Source: Clostridia bacterium (lineage in GTDB: Bacteria; Bacillota; Clostridia; DSM-8532; SZUA-474). From it: a stretch of 47,449 nt of DNA. The DNA is taken from NCBI GenBank assembly GCA_003251775.1, contig QKEK01000037.1:1-47449 (forward strand), given 5' to 3'. The notes under the pieces are model-generated. The model was not told the origin of the DNA. It did not search any database and saw only the letters and a program-made list of their open reading frames with translations. Positions 17,648 to 26,208 of the stretch are shown in pieces (the first letter of the stretch is position 1; each line of letters opens with the position of its first letter). Both the position numbers and the translations under genes were made by a program.

Positions 17648-18634
17648 ATGAAATATAAAATTTTTGTAGATGGGCAAACAGGTACGACTGGTTTAGAGAT
17701 ATTTGAAAGACTTAAGAGGCATACTGAAGTTGAAATGCTATCTATAGAATATGAAAAGAGAAGAGATGTAGAAGAAAAAAAGCGGATTTTAAATCAGGCT
17801 GACATTGTTTTTCTATGTCTACCTGATGATGCAGCAAAGGAATCTGTAGCATTAATAGAAAATAGCACAACAAGGGTAATTGATGCAAGTACTGCACATA
17901 GAACGCATGATGATTGGGTATATGGTATCCCTGAATTAAGTAAACAAAGAGAGCTTATTAAGAAAGCAAGGAGGGTAGCAAACCCTGGTTGTCATGCCAC
18001 TGGGTTTGTTATATCAGTTGCACCTCTGGTTCAAGCTGGCATACTACCGCCTGACTATCCTTTAGCATTTCACTCTGTAACTGGATATAGTGGCGGAGGT
18101 AAAAGCTTGATATCTTTGTATGAAGAGGGTGATAGCAATCATGATATTAAAGAAAAAATTAGGAACAGTGGATATGGGGCTGATGTACTATTAACTCCAA
18201 GGCATTATGCACTTACCCTAAACCATAAGCACCTCTCGGAAATGAAAAAGCACTCTGGACTTATGTATAACCCTCTGTTTACGCCAATATTAAGTAATTT
18301 TTATAAGGGGATGGGAGTCACCATACCTTTAGTTAAGAGATGCCTATCCAAGCTTAAAACCTCAAATGAAATATGGTCATATCTAAATGAGTATTATAGT
18401 GGTGAGTATTTTGTAAAGGTAATGCCATATAACAGCTATGAATCCCTATTTGAAGGTGGCTTTAATATAACAGCATGTAATGACACAAATAATCTTGAGC
18501 TTTTTGTTTTTGAGAGCAACGAAAATATTCTTATAATGACAAGGTTTGATAACCTAGGTAAGGGAGCTTCAGGTGCTGCTATACAAAATATGAACGTAAT
18601 GCTAGGAATAGAAGAAAATTTAGGGTTAGAATAG
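17648..18634 (+). CDS. argC: N-acetyl-gamma-glutamyl-phosphate reductase, type 2
   Basis: ArgC reduces N-acetylglutamyl phosphate to its semialdehyde with NADPH, the third step of arginine synthesis. The 328-residue length and opening FVDGQTGTTGLEIFERL fit the shorter type-2 class. The catalytic Cys115 lies in ANPGCHATG. The segment HSVTGYSGGGK and the ending RFDNLGKGASGAAIQNMN are conserved. GGAGGGAGAG precedes the ATG. No other arg gene is nearby, so it is an isolated copy. Confidence 0.92.
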   Translation: MKYKIFVDGQTGTTGLEIFERLKRHTEVEMLSIEYEKRRDVEEKKRILNQADIVFLCLPDDAAKESVALIENSTTRVIDASTAHRTHDDWVYGIPELSKQRELIKKARRVANPGCHATGFVISVAPLVQAGILPPDYPLAFHSVTGYSGGGKSLISLYEEGDSNHDIKEKIRNSGYGADVLLTPRHYALTLNHKHLSEMKKHSGLMYNPLFTPILSNFYKGMGVTIPLVKRCLSKLKTSNEIWSYLNEYYSGEYFVKVMPYNSYESLFEGGFNITACNDTNNLELFVFESNENILIMTRFDNLGKGASGAAIQNMNVMLGIEENLGLE

Positions 18635-18668
18635 ACATTGCTAGTCTAAAAGCTTTTTGGTTAAAAGC

Positions 18669-18698
18669 TTGACACAACCGTGTTTTTGGTTATACTAT
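18669..18698 (+). promoter_or_regulatory. Promoter of the thrS T-box transcript
   Basis: TTGACA (18669-18674) and TACTAT (18693-18698) are 18 bases apart. They lie about 50 bases upstream of the T-box stem I. Confidence 0.65.
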
Positions 18699-18744
18699 AA
18701 TAATAAACCTGTTAGATAATAAAAAAAGGCAATGAAGAGGAAGA

Positions 18745-19063
18745 GTAGAATAAAAACAGTCTACAGAGAGAAAGGGTCAGCGGCTGTAAGCCTTTTCAGA
18801 TAAGATTATTTGAAAACCACCTTGGAGCCATTCATTGAATATTAGTTGTTGTTATTGTTGTGCAAACAACAAGATTCTTAAGTTGTCAGCAATCTATGAT
18901 AGCGTCAATAACTTAGGATTCATATTTTAAAAAATATGGCAGCAATTGTACTAGGTGATGTCGGGTCGTTACGTTATAAACGATATGAGTGATAGCATTA
19001 GTTGTGCTATAATTTGGGTGGAACCGCGAGATACTCTCGTCCCTTTTGGGATGGGAGTTTTTT
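18745..19063 (+). ncRNA. T-box riboswitch (threonine) controlling thrS
   Basis: The leader carries the hallmark T-box sequence GGGTGGAACCGCG (19016-19028) and an early AGAGAG motif. It ends in a terminator, CTCTCGTCCC/GGGATGGGAG followed by six T. The candidate specifier is ACC (18815-18817 or 18818-18820), a threonine codon, matching the ThrRS gene downstream. Uncharged tRNA-Thr should favour the antiterminator. The linker between stem I and the T-box (about 18865-18905) matches a segment after ftsH. Confidence 0.93.
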
Positions 19064-19156
19064 ATTGTATAAAAAACGTAAAATTATTAATTTTACAAAA
19101 ACTAAATACATTTTATAAAGCGTATAAGAAATTTGGAAGAAAAGGAGATGATGACA

Positions 19157-19258
19157 ATGAGAAGAATACTTTTTATTGCTGCTGCATTAGCTTATGACAA
19201 TAATGCAATCTGTTTTTCTGATTGTGAAGGGACTATAACCTGTAAGTATTCTTTGTAG
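19157..19258 (+). CDS. Possible 33-residue leader peptide or small protein before thrS
   Basis: The ORF reads MRRILFIAAALAYDNNAICF and 13 more residues, with AAAGGAG nine bases before ATG 19157. It lies between the T-box terminator and thrS and is absent from the ORF track. The short hydrophobic start and three cysteines could suit a small membrane peptide. It could also be chance or a remnant of a lost thrS 5' end. No homologue is recognised. Confidence 0.35.
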   Translation: MRRILFIAAALAYDNNAICFSDCEGTITCKYSL

Positions 19259-19338
19259 CAGTAAATTTATGGATAATAGATATTGGAAGTAAGACTTTCT
19301 AATGTCATTTATTAAGTCAGTTAAAGGAGAGAATAATT

Positions 19339-20604
19339 ATGAGTGATGGATTAATGAAAAACAGTATAAATGCAGATGAAAATAATCATATAGAGATAGG
19401 TAAGCGATTTGACATATTTGCTAAATATCCTGACGTAGGTCAGGGGCTGGCACTTTGGAAACCCAATGGCGGCATGATTAGGTATCTGCTTGAGAGATTC
19501 AGTCAGGAGGCACATATACTAAACGGATATCAATGGGTGTATACTCCGCATATTGGAAGAGCAAATCTATGGAAAACTTCAGGACACCTTGATTTTTATA
19601 AAGAATCAATGTATAGCTCAATAGAAATTGATGATGAAGAGTATTATCTAAAGCCAATGAATTGTCCCTTTCATATTATGATATACAATGATGGAATTAA
19701 ATCATATAGAGAATTACCTGTAAGATATGTTGAGTACGGGACAGTATACCGCTACGAGCTTTCTGGGGCATTGCATGGACTAACAAGGGTAAGAGGCTTT
19801 ACTCAGGACGATGCACATATAATTTGCAGACCAGATCAAATCTTAGATGAGGTTGAGAATGCCTTAAGGTTTTCAATTTATATACTCAAGAAATTTGGTT
19901 TAAATAGATTTAAGGCTTATATATCTACAAAAAATGAAAATAAATATATAGGAAATACAAGTCAGTGGGAATATGCACAGAATATATTAAGAGAAGCTGT
20001 GAAAAAAAATGGTCTTGAATATGTGATAGACGAAGGTGGCGGAGCCTTTTATGGTCCCAAAATAGATCTGAAGATAGAGGATAATAAGGGGAGAGAGTGG
20101 CAATGTAGTACCATTCAGTTTGATTTTAATCTTCCAGAGCGTTTTAATATGTCCTATATAGGAGCTGATTCACTGAAGCATACACCAATGATGGTGCACA
20201 GAGCACTTTTCGGAAGTATAGAGAGATTCATAGCATTGCTACTAGAGCATTTTGGGGGGAGCTTTCCGTTTTGGCTTTCACCAGTACAGGTTAAGGTTAT
20301 ACCAGTGGCTAATTGCCATCATTCATATGCTGAAAAAATAATAATGATTATGAAAAAAATAGGCATTAGGACAGAATTGGACTTATCGGGTGATACATTA
20401 GGGGCTAGAATAAGACAGGCGGAGGTAATGAGAAACCCATTAATATTAGTTGTGGGTGATAAGGAAGTACAGCAGGAAAGTATATCTATGAGAGTGCGTG
20501 GTAGTAGAAAACAAGAAATATTGACACTAGATGAGCTAGTTGAAAGACTAAAGGGTTTACTAAAGGAGGCACAGCCAGAGTATTTAGTCCTTAAACACAT
20601 ATAA
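19339..20604 (+). CDS. thrS: Threonyl-tRNA synthetase lacking TGS and editing domains
   Basis: This enzyme charges tRNA-Thr with threonine. The 421 residues match only the catalytic and anticodon-binding part of bacterial ThrRS, which is usually about 640 residues. Catalytic residues are intact: zinc ligands Cys109 (MNCPFH), His160 (DDAH) and His287 (MMVHRA), motif 2 around YRYELSGALHGLTRVRGF, and motif 3 GSIERFIALLLEH. The anticodon-binding domain runs from about 315. The start is real (AAAGGAG upstream), and no TGS/editing sequence precedes it in any frame that I see. A T-box controls it. A full-length copy may exist elsewhere; the window cannot show this. Confidence 0.9.
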   Translation: MSDGLMKNSINADENNHIEIGKRFDIFAKYPDVGQGLALWKPNGGMIRYLLERFSQEAHILNGYQWVYTPHIGRANLWKTSGHLDFYKESMYSSIEIDDEEYYLKPMNCPFHIMIYNDGIKSYRELPVRYVEYGTVYRYELSGALHGLTRVRGFTQDDAHIICRPDQILDEVENALRFSIYILKKFGLNRFKAYISTKNENKYIGNTSQWEYAQNILREAVKKNGLEYVIDEGGGAFYGPKIDLKIEDNKGREWQCSTIQFDFNLPERFNMSYIGADSLKHTPMMVHRALFGSIERFIALLLEHFGGSFPFWLSPVQVKVIPVANCHHSYAEKIIMIMKKIGIRTELDLSGDTLGARIRQAEVMRNPLILVVGDKEVQQESISMRVRGSRKQEILTLDELVERLKGLLKEAQPEYLVLKHI

Positions 20605-20628
20605 TAAGCAGGTTCTCATTGTTAAGTG

Positions 20629-20670
20629 ACAAGGGGTTGAACACTAGTCAATAAATGTTTAACCCCTTGT
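20629..20670. terminator. Bidirectional terminator between thrS and bioY
   Basis: ACAAGGGGTTGAAC pairs with GTTTAACCCCTTGT, a 14-bp stem with one G-U pair. It lies between converging genes and can serve both. Confidence 0.75.
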
Positions 20671-20703
20671 TATCTCAGAAAAATTATATAGTTTAGTATT
20701 TTA

Positions 20704-21378
20704 TTATAATTCGTTAATATTTGGTAACAAATTAGCTCTCTTTAGAATGTTAATTATTTCAACGCCTGAAAGTGCTATAATAACAGCTTTTACTATATCA
20801 CCAGTAACAAGTGGAATTAAAATTTTGTCTATTAAGCTCTGAACAGTAAGCTCAGATGATAAATAAAAATTCTTAATAATATACAAATATGGGACACCAA
20901 TTGAGTAAACAATTAGGATTCCAATAAATGATGATATTAGAATAGAGGCATATTTTGTTACTTGCTTATCACTCTTATTAGACAAAAAGCTATGTAGCTT
21001 TCCTACAAAAAATGTGCTAATAATAAAGCCTATTAAAAATCCAAACGAAGGTTGAAATACGTATGATGGGCCTCCACCGTTAGAAAAAACCGGAATACCG
21101 ACTAAGCCAATAAGAATGTATATAATCTGTGATAGCATTCCTAGTTTAGCCCCAAGAAGAATACCTGAATAGAACACAAAAAATGTTTGAAGAGTAAAGG
21201 GGATATATGGGAGAGGGATTTTAATAAAAGCACCCACTGCAGTCAATGCTGCAAAAAGTGCAACTAAAGTCATTGATTTTGGTGTTAGTTTTACATTTCT
21301 CACAACATAAACAATAAGACTTAATAAGGCAAGTATAATAACTATGCCTACAGCAATCTCTATAGGTTTGTTTGGCAT
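20704..21378 (-). CDS. bioY: Biotin transporter BioY (ECF S-component)
   Basis: This 224-residue membrane protein binds biotin and works with an ECF energy module encoded elsewhere. The BioY core is recognisable from ALFAALTAVGAFIKIPLPYIPFTLQTFFVFYSGILLG and from the glycine-rich VFSNGGGPSYVFQPSFGFLIGF. The C-terminal PLVTGDIVKAVIIA is also typical. An additional N-terminal helix (about residues 5-27) precedes the usual six-helix core. The AGAGGA ribosome binding site fits ATG at 21378. A BirA-type operator overlaps its promoter. Confidence 0.93.
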   Translation of the reverse strand: MPNKPIEIAVGIVIILALLSLIVYVVRNVKLTPKSMTLVALFAALTAVGAFIKIPLPYIPFTLQTFFVFYSGILLGAKLGMLSQIIYILIGLVGIPVFSNGGGPSYVFQPSFGFLIGFIISTFFVGKLHSFLSNKSDKQVTKYASILISSFIGILIVYSIGVPYLYIIKNFYLSSELTVQSLIDKILIPLVTGDIVKAVIIALSGVEIINILKRANLLPNINEL

Positions 21379-21416
21379 AATAAATTTCCTCTTTTCTTTA
21401 CAAATATTATGAGTAC

Positions 21417-21445
21417 ATTATACGAAATTTATCACTTATTGTCAA
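21417..21445 (-). promoter_or_regulatory. bioY promoter
   Basis: On the minus strand TTGACA (21445-21440) and TATAAT (21422-21417) are both consensus and exactly 17 bases apart. Confidence 0.85.
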
Positions 21446-21470
21446 CTTATAATATAAATATAGTTTACAA
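21439..21470. promoter_or_regulatory. BirA-type biotin operator
   Basis: TTGTCAAC and GTTTACAA flank a 16-base spacer, matching the bipartite BirA operator of Firmicutes. One half overlaps the bioY -35 box, so biotin-loaded BirA should repress bioY. Confidence 0.85.
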
Positions 21471-21630
21471 TAAGCAAGAATAGTCTTAATACGTATTTAA
21501 AAAAATGCAAAACTTAGAAAAGCCTAAAAATTCCTTATAATAAGGGATTTGGAGCTTTGACAAGACCAGCATATTGATGTAAAATGAACGTTAGAGATTA
21601 GCATTAAACAAGAAAATTAGTGAGGTACGA

Positions 21631-22092
21631 ATGAATAATAAAATAAAAATGCAAAAACAAAAGCATATAGCGTTAATAGCTCATGATAACAGAAAGGAAG
21701 ACCTTTTAAATTGGGTAGAAAGAAACCGTGAGCTTCTTTCCAGACATTTTCTTTGCGGAACAGGGACAACAGCCGCTTTAATAGCAGAGAAAACAGGGCT
21801 TCCTGTGAAAGGTTACAAGAGTGGACCTTTGGGAGGTGACCAGCAAATTGGTGCATTAATTGCTGAAGGTCAGGTAGATTTTACGATATTCTTCTGGGAT
21901 CCACTAACCTCTCAGCCACACGATCCAGACGTAAAGGCACTATTAAGGATATCAGTTTTGTATGATATTCCTGTAGCAATGAATCAGTCAACAGCAGATT
22001 TTCTTCTGACCTCTGAGCTTATGGATAAGGAATATGAAAGAAATATTATAGATTACTATAGTAGGCTCAGAAAAAATATAAGTGCACAATAA
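21631..22092 (+). CDS. mgsA: Methylglyoxal synthase
   Basis: MgsA converts dihydroxyacetone phosphate to methylglyoxal, a bypass of lower glycolysis under phosphate limitation. The 153-residue protein has the family motifs IALIAHDNRKEDLL, GTGTTAALI, the catalytic Asp70 in SGPLGGDQQIGALI, FFWDPLTSQPHDPDVKALLR and MNQSTAD. GTGAGG precedes ATG 21631, giving a short basic N-terminal extension. It is 77 bases ahead of the 4Fe-4S protein gene and probably a separate function. Confidence 0.95.
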   Translation: MNNKIKMQKQKHIALIAHDNRKEDLLNWVERNRELLSRHFLCGTGTTAALIAEKTGLPVKGYKSGPLGGDQQIGALIAEGQVDFTIFFWDPLTSQPHDPDVKALLRISVLYDIPVAMNQSTADFLLTSELMDKEYERNIIDYYSRLRKNISAQ

Positions 22093-22115
22093 AAAGCCAA
22101 TTTAAGATTTTTATA

Positions 22116-22130
22116 CAACAACGCAATTTG
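22116..22130 (+). repeat. Copy of the dispersed AACAACGCAA repeat
   Basis: CAACAACGCAATTTG in the gap after mgsA shares its core with the other intergenic copies listed here. Confidence 0.55.
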
Positions 22131-22169
22131 CTCAATTTATTTTTTAGATTAGCCAAGGGGGATAAATAA

Positions 22170-23492
22170 ATGAGTAACAAAAGGAATGTAGTCTTATTTA
22201 AGCTACTAAGATATTCTATACTAGCTGGTGTATTGATTTTTGTAAGCTGGCAGGTGTTTTCACACGCTCTGGGAAATAAGATTTTCCCTGCAATACACGG
22301 CTTGTGTCCTTTTGGGGGAGTAGAATCACTATATTTATATTTGTCACAGGATGGCTTAACTCTAGCAAAAATCTTTTCTGGAACAATGGCAATATTTTTT
22401 ATGACTGTTGTCATAACTATTGTGTTTGGCAGAACCTTTTGTGGGAATATTTGTCCGCTGGGCACATTGCAAGAAGGAGCAGGTAATGCGGGAAGACTTA
22501 TACTCAAGGATAAATTTATAATACCAAGGGTAATAGACAGACCATTACGATACTTAAAGTATGTAATTCTCATAATATCTGTATTTATGGCATGGGCAAC
22601 GGCAACCTTATGGTTTCAGGTTATTGACCCTTGGGCGGCGTATGGTCATATACTTAAGCCTCAAGAATTATTCTCTGGGTATTTAATTGGGTTAATTATA
22701 CTAATAATTTCATTAGTTATGTCATTTTTCTTTGAAAGATTCTTCTGTAAGTATATGTGTCCCATGGGTGCATTTAATGCTTTGGTAGGTATCTTAAGCC
22801 GTTCAAGGGTAGTTAGAGATACTGAGTTATGTATTAGCTGTGGACTGTGTAGTAAAGCGTGTCCTGTTCAAATTGAGGTAGATAAGCAAGATGTTGTTAA
22901 AAGTAAAGAGTGCATTAATTGCTCTAAATGTGTTATAGAATGTCCTGAGCATGGAGCACTAAAAACTAGTTTTTGGGGTTTGAAGCTTAAGCCAATAGCT
23001 TTCTTACTTTTGACAGTAGGCGTGTTTTTCGGAGGTATTTTCACCTTACAGATGTTAGGATTTGATAGATATAGTGGTAAAGCAGAGGCTACCTTAAGGG
23101 AGGTTGCAAAACAACAAGGGTTCACAGTAGAGGATTTTATTAATAAATATGATTTACCTGAAAGCGTAAACGCTAGAACTAAGATGAGTAAGGTACAGGA
23201 GCTAATACCGTTTTACAAAATGGCAGAGATAAACAATACATCAACGGAGTCACTCAAGGAGCTTTTGGGTTTGCCAGATGAACTTGATAATAACACACCT
23301 TGGGGAAAAGCATACGATGAGGTTAAGCTTAGCAAAATTGCAGAGCTACAGGGGGCAACAATAGAGGAATATATTTCATACTACGAGCTTGGTGATGAGG
23401 TTAATGCTGAGACAAGGTGGAAAGAAGTAAAGGGTTTAGTTGAAGAGTATAATAAACTGAATTCAGGTAGCGAAAGCTGCGGTGGTCACTAA
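22170..23492 (+). CDS. NapH/NosR-like membrane 4Fe-4S protein with three C-terminal repeats
   Basis: This 440-residue electron-transfer membrane protein has about five helices. Two CxxxCP motifs lie next to the membrane (FCGNICPLG, FCKYMCPMG), and a pair of 4Fe-4S clusters follows (CISCGLCSKACP and CINCSKCVIECP). This layout is that of NapH/NosR/YccM quinol-linked proteins. After a late helix, three degenerate repeats of about 38 residues appear, each with a helix and an LP or LG turn (KYDLPESVNARTK, LGLPDELDNNTPW, YYELGDEVNAETRW). apbE follows after 28 bases, suggesting a flavinylation-linked extracytoplasmic electron path. No FMN-binding domain protein is adjacent. Confidence 0.85.
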   Translation: MSNKRNVVLFKLLRYSILAGVLIFVSWQVFSHALGNKIFPAIHGLCPFGGVESLYLYLSQDGLTLAKIFSGTMAIFFMTVVITIVFGRTFCGNICPLGTLQEGAGNAGRLILKDKFIIPRVIDRPLRYLKYVILIISVFMAWATATLWFQVIDPWAAYGHILKPQELFSGYLIGLIILIISLVMSFFFERFFCKYMCPMGAFNALVGILSRSRVVRDTELCISCGLCSKACPVQIEVDKQDVVKSKECINCSKCVIECPEHGALKTSFWGLKLKPIAFLLLTVGVFFGGIFTLQMLGFDRYSGKAEATLREVAKQQGFTVEDFINKYDLPESVNARTKMSKVQELIPFYKMAEINNTSTESLKELLGLPDELDNNTPWGKAYDEVKLSKIAELQGATIEEYISYYELGDEVNAETRWKEVKGLVEEYNKLNSGSESCGGH

Positions 23493-23520
23493 GCCTAAAT
23501 ATGTATAAGGAGTAGTAGAG

Positions 23521-24609
23521 GTGCAAGCTTTGAAAAGGTATTATAGTGGGGTTTTAGTAATAGTATTACTTGTATCAATGCTAAGTGCGTGTACAAAACA
23601 GAACGCTCAGAAGTATAGCCATGAGTTTTTAGGCACATTTGATACAATTATTCAATTTATAGGCTATGCTTCAAATGAGAGAGACTTTGTCGAAATGTCA
23701 GCTAAGGGACAGGCAATGTTTGAGAGGCTTAATAAATTGTATGATATTTATAATGAATACTCTGATATTAACAATATAAAGACAATTAATGATAATGCAG
23801 GTATAAAGCCTGTAAAGGTTGAAAGCGAGATTATTGATATAATTGACTTTTCAATACAGTGGTATGAAAAATCAGGTCATACAGTTAATATTGCTCTTGG
23901 ACCTGTACTATCTATATGGCATGATTATAGAGATGAAGCCTCCAGAGAGCCTGAAAAAGCAAGGTTGCCTGATATGAAGATATTAGAGGCTGCCTACCTA
24001 AAATCAGATATTAATAAAATTGAAATTAATTACCATGAGCAAACAGTATTTCTAAAGGAAAAGGGGATGCGACTGGATTTAGGAGCAGTAGCAAAAGGCT
24101 ATGCTACAGAGCTAGTTGCTAATGAGCTAATAAAACAGGGGTATGATTCATTTGCTATTACTAGTGGTGGAAATGTCAGAGCTGTGGGAGTGCCAAAGGA
24201 TGGTATAAGAAATAAATGGGGAATAGGGATACAGGATCCAGAGGGTAATGAGTATATATCTAATGAAGATATTTTGGATATAGCATTTGTAAAGGATACC
24301 TCAGTTGTGACAAGCGGAGATTATCAGAGGTATTATGTAGTTGATGGGAAGAGGATTCATCATCTTATTAACCCAAGAACTTTGATGCCGGCAGACTACT
24401 ATCGATCAGTCACTATTATAACGCAAGACTCAGGGCTTGCAGACTTTTTATCCTCAAGTGTCTTTATACTTCCATATGAAGAGAGTCGAGGTCTGGTTGA
24501 GTCACTTGACGGTGTAGAGGCTCTATGGGTAATGTCGGATGGTACTCTAGAAGCAACACAGAATATGAAAAAGGTACTAAAAAACATGGGCGGAGCGACA
24601 AATAAATAA
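23521..24609 (+). CDS. apbE: FAD:protein FMN transferase (lipoprotein)
   Basis: ApbE attaches FMN covalently to threonine in FMN-binding domains outside the cytoplasm. The 362 residues begin with a lipoprotein signal ending LLVSMLSAC (Cys near 21). Core motifs are GTFDTIIQF, RLDLGAVAKGYATE, TSGGNVRAVG, TSGDYQRYY with HHLINPRTLMPA, and the magnesium site GLADFLSSSVFIL. The ORF start is GTG 23521, behind GGAGTAGTAGAG. It forms an operon with the 4Fe-4S protein. Its flavinylated substrate is not in the window. Confidence 0.94.
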   Translation: MQALKRYYSGVLVIVLLVSMLSACTKQNAQKYSHEFLGTFDTIIQFIGYASNERDFVEMSAKGQAMFERLNKLYDIYNEYSDINNIKTINDNAGIKPVKVESEIIDIIDFSIQWYEKSGHTVNIALGPVLSIWHDYRDEASREPEKARLPDMKILEAAYLKSDINKIEINYHEQTVFLKEKGMRLDLGAVAKGYATELVANELIKQGYDSFAITSGGNVRAVGVPKDGIRNKWGIGIQDPEGNEYISNEDILDIAFVKDTSVVTSGDYQRYYVVDGKRIHHLINPRTLMPADYYRSVTIITQDSGLADFLSSSVFILPYEESRGLVESLDGVEALWVMSDGTLEATQNMKKVLKNMGGATNK

Positions 24610-24630
24610 CAGGTGCTAGGAATTAGGTTT

Positions 24631-24718
24631 AAGCTTTTTGCGTTGTTGTATATTTATAAGCAAACATCGCACTAGTTGAGTATGATTTTTTACAAATATA
24701 TAACAATGCGAAAAGCTT
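24631..24718. repeat. Inverted pair of AACAACGCAA-type repeats
   Basis: A 25-base arm (24631-24655, starting AAGCTTTTTGCGTTGTTGTA) is complementary to 24694-24718 with three mismatches, two or more of them G-U compatible. Each arm is a copy of the dispersed repeat. The pair lies between the convergent apbE and cyclophilin genes and could act as a terminator or be a small mobile element. Confidence 0.8.
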
Positions 24719-24754
24719 AATCAAGCAAAAGAGTTTTCTTGTAATACAAGCAGT

Positions 24755-25273
24755 TTAACAGGTTTCTACCTCTCCATACTCTATGCCGAATGTATCTACT
24801 GTCATTTCTTTTATTTGCTGTTTTTCCAGTGGTCTGTCACTATAATCTGTTTTTACGCTAACAATACGATCCGTTTCCTCAATACCTTCTATTACCTTAC
24901 CAAATGCAGCATACTGACCATCTAGATGAGGAGATTTTTCTACCATAATAAAAAACTGGGAGCCTGCTGAATCTGGAATCATAGTTCTAGCCATTGAAAG
25001 AACACCTCTGTCATGCTTTAGGTCATTCTTAAAACCATTGGAATTAAACTCTCCCTTTATTGAATAGCCAGGTCCTCCCATCCCAGTACCTTCAGGGTCT
25101 CCACCTTGAATCATAAAGCCGGGGATTACTCTGTGAAAGATAACTCCATTATAATATTTCTTTTGAATTAAGGAAATAAAGTTCCTTACAGTGTTAGGTG
25201 CTATATCAGGGTACAGCTCTGCTTTTATCTTATTGCCATTTTCCATTTCAATAGTTACTATTGGATTACTCAT
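24755..25273 (-). CDS. Cyclophilin-type peptidyl-prolyl isomerase
   Basis: This 172-residue cyclophilin catalyses proline cis-trans isomerisation during folding. Conserved elements are FHRVIPGFMIQGGDPEGTGMGGPGY, SMARTMIPDSAGSQFFIM and LDGQYAAFGKVIEG. No signal peptide is present, so it is cytoplasmic. The ORF track starts at 25279, but ATG 25273 (MSNPIVTIEM) is better spaced from AAAGGA. Downstream on its own strand lies the inverted repeat at 24631-24718. Confidence 0.93.
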   Translation of the reverse strand: MSNPIVTIEMENGNKIKAELYPDIAPNTVRNFISLIQKKYYNGVIFHRVIPGFMIQGGDPEGTGMGGPGYSIKGEFNSNGFKNDLKHDRGVLSMARTMIPDSAGSQFFIMVEKSPHLDGQYAAFGKVIEGIEETDRIVSVKTDYSDRPLEKQQIKEMTVDTFGIEYGEVETC

Positions 25274-25375
25274 GTTCATAATTCCTTTCCAATTATTATC
25301 TTTAAATACTAATCAAAAAATTTAAAAATTAACTTATCTAGCCCTAATTTTAACAAAATAGAAATGAATGTTCAA

Positions 25376-25409
25376 GGGGAAAAACAATTTGAGTTTCCCC
25401 ATTTTTTTA
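25376..25409 (+). terminator. Terminator-like hairpin upstream of the DUF2953 gene
   Basis: GGGGAAA and TTTCCCC enclose an 11-base loop and are followed by ATTTTTTTAT, a strong plus-strand terminator pattern. No plus-strand gene ends nearby; apbE ended 770 bases earlier. The rest of the 320-base gap holds only AT-rich sequence. Confidence 0.7.
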
Positions 25410-25593
25410 TAAACCATAACTAAACATTATTTATATTAGGAAACATATAGTTAAGCATTTAGTATTTCAATAAATGCTAGAGCAATTCACTTCATTAAGA
25501 AATACTAATTAATTTAGATAAAGAAAAAATATTAACAAGGTATAAATAATACGTTATTGGATAAAATTAGCTTATAAAGGAGGAGGGTATTTA

Positions 25594-26109
25594 ATGCTTA
25601 TAATCAAATATGTTTTATTTACCCTGTTTATATTATTAGCATTATTTACATGCCTTTTAATTTTGCTTATTTTCTTTATTGGTATAGGTATAAAATATGA
25701 CTCTGGTAAGGGTGCCAAAATATATATTACAATATTTAAGATTCCATTTACAATAACCTTTAATAAAATTGAATCTTATATCTTAAAAGGTATAAAAAAA
25801 AGAGAAGCCAAGAAGCAGAAAAAAGAGAAGAAAAAAAAAGAAAGGGGTATGGGTATAAGAGTCTTAAAAAAGCTATTTCTAAGAATTAGTTTTAGAAAGT
25901 TTATTTTTAAAGTTAAGTATGGTCTTGAGGACCCAATGGTTACTGCTTTGGTTAATGGATTTCTATGGAGTTTTATTTCAATACTCTATTCTGTCTTTGT
26001 TAAAAACATTAACAGCAAAAAATTACAAATTCATATATCTCCTCTATTTACTGAAATAAAATTTGATTTGTATTTTGAGTGTATATTACGCATCAAATTA
26101 TTAGGTTAA
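25594..26109 (+). CDS. DUF2953 family membrane protein
   Basis: This 171-residue protein has an N-terminal transmembrane helix (about 5-32), a very basic segment (KKREAKKQKKEKKKKER, about 68-84) and a C-terminal domain with YGLEDPMVTALVNGFLWS. This resembles DUF2953, the family of B. subtilis YtfI, usually paired with the sporulation gene ytfJ/gerW. No such partner follows here. AAAGGAGGAGGG precedes the start. A sporulation link is inference from family context. Confidence 0.65.
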   Translation: MLIIKYVLFTLFILLALFTCLLILLIFFIGIGIKYDSGKGAKIYITIFKIPFTITFNKIESYILKGIKKREAKKQKKEKKKKERGMGIRVLKKLFLRISFRKFIFKVKYGLEDPMVTALVNGFLWSFISILYSVFVKNINSKKLQIHISPLFTEIKFDLYFECILRIKLLG

Positions 26110-26176
26110 TAACCCCTAATTTATAAATATAATCAAAGATAGCAGAAGATTTTAATAATGCTTTCACATTTATTTA

Positions 26177-26191
26177 AAACAACGCAATTTG
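26177..26191 (+). repeat. Copy of the dispersed AACAACGCAA repeat
   Basis: AAAACAACGCAATTTG lies between the DUF2953 gene and the ABC-F gene, almost identical to the copy at 22116. Confidence 0.55.
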
Positions 26192-26208
26192 ATTAATAAA
26201 AAGCTACT

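Noticed and set aside
18955-19197. 80-residue ORF listed in the track upstream of thrS
   Set aside because: It runs through the T-box antiterminator and terminator, has no ribosome binding site, and its translation has no protein character.
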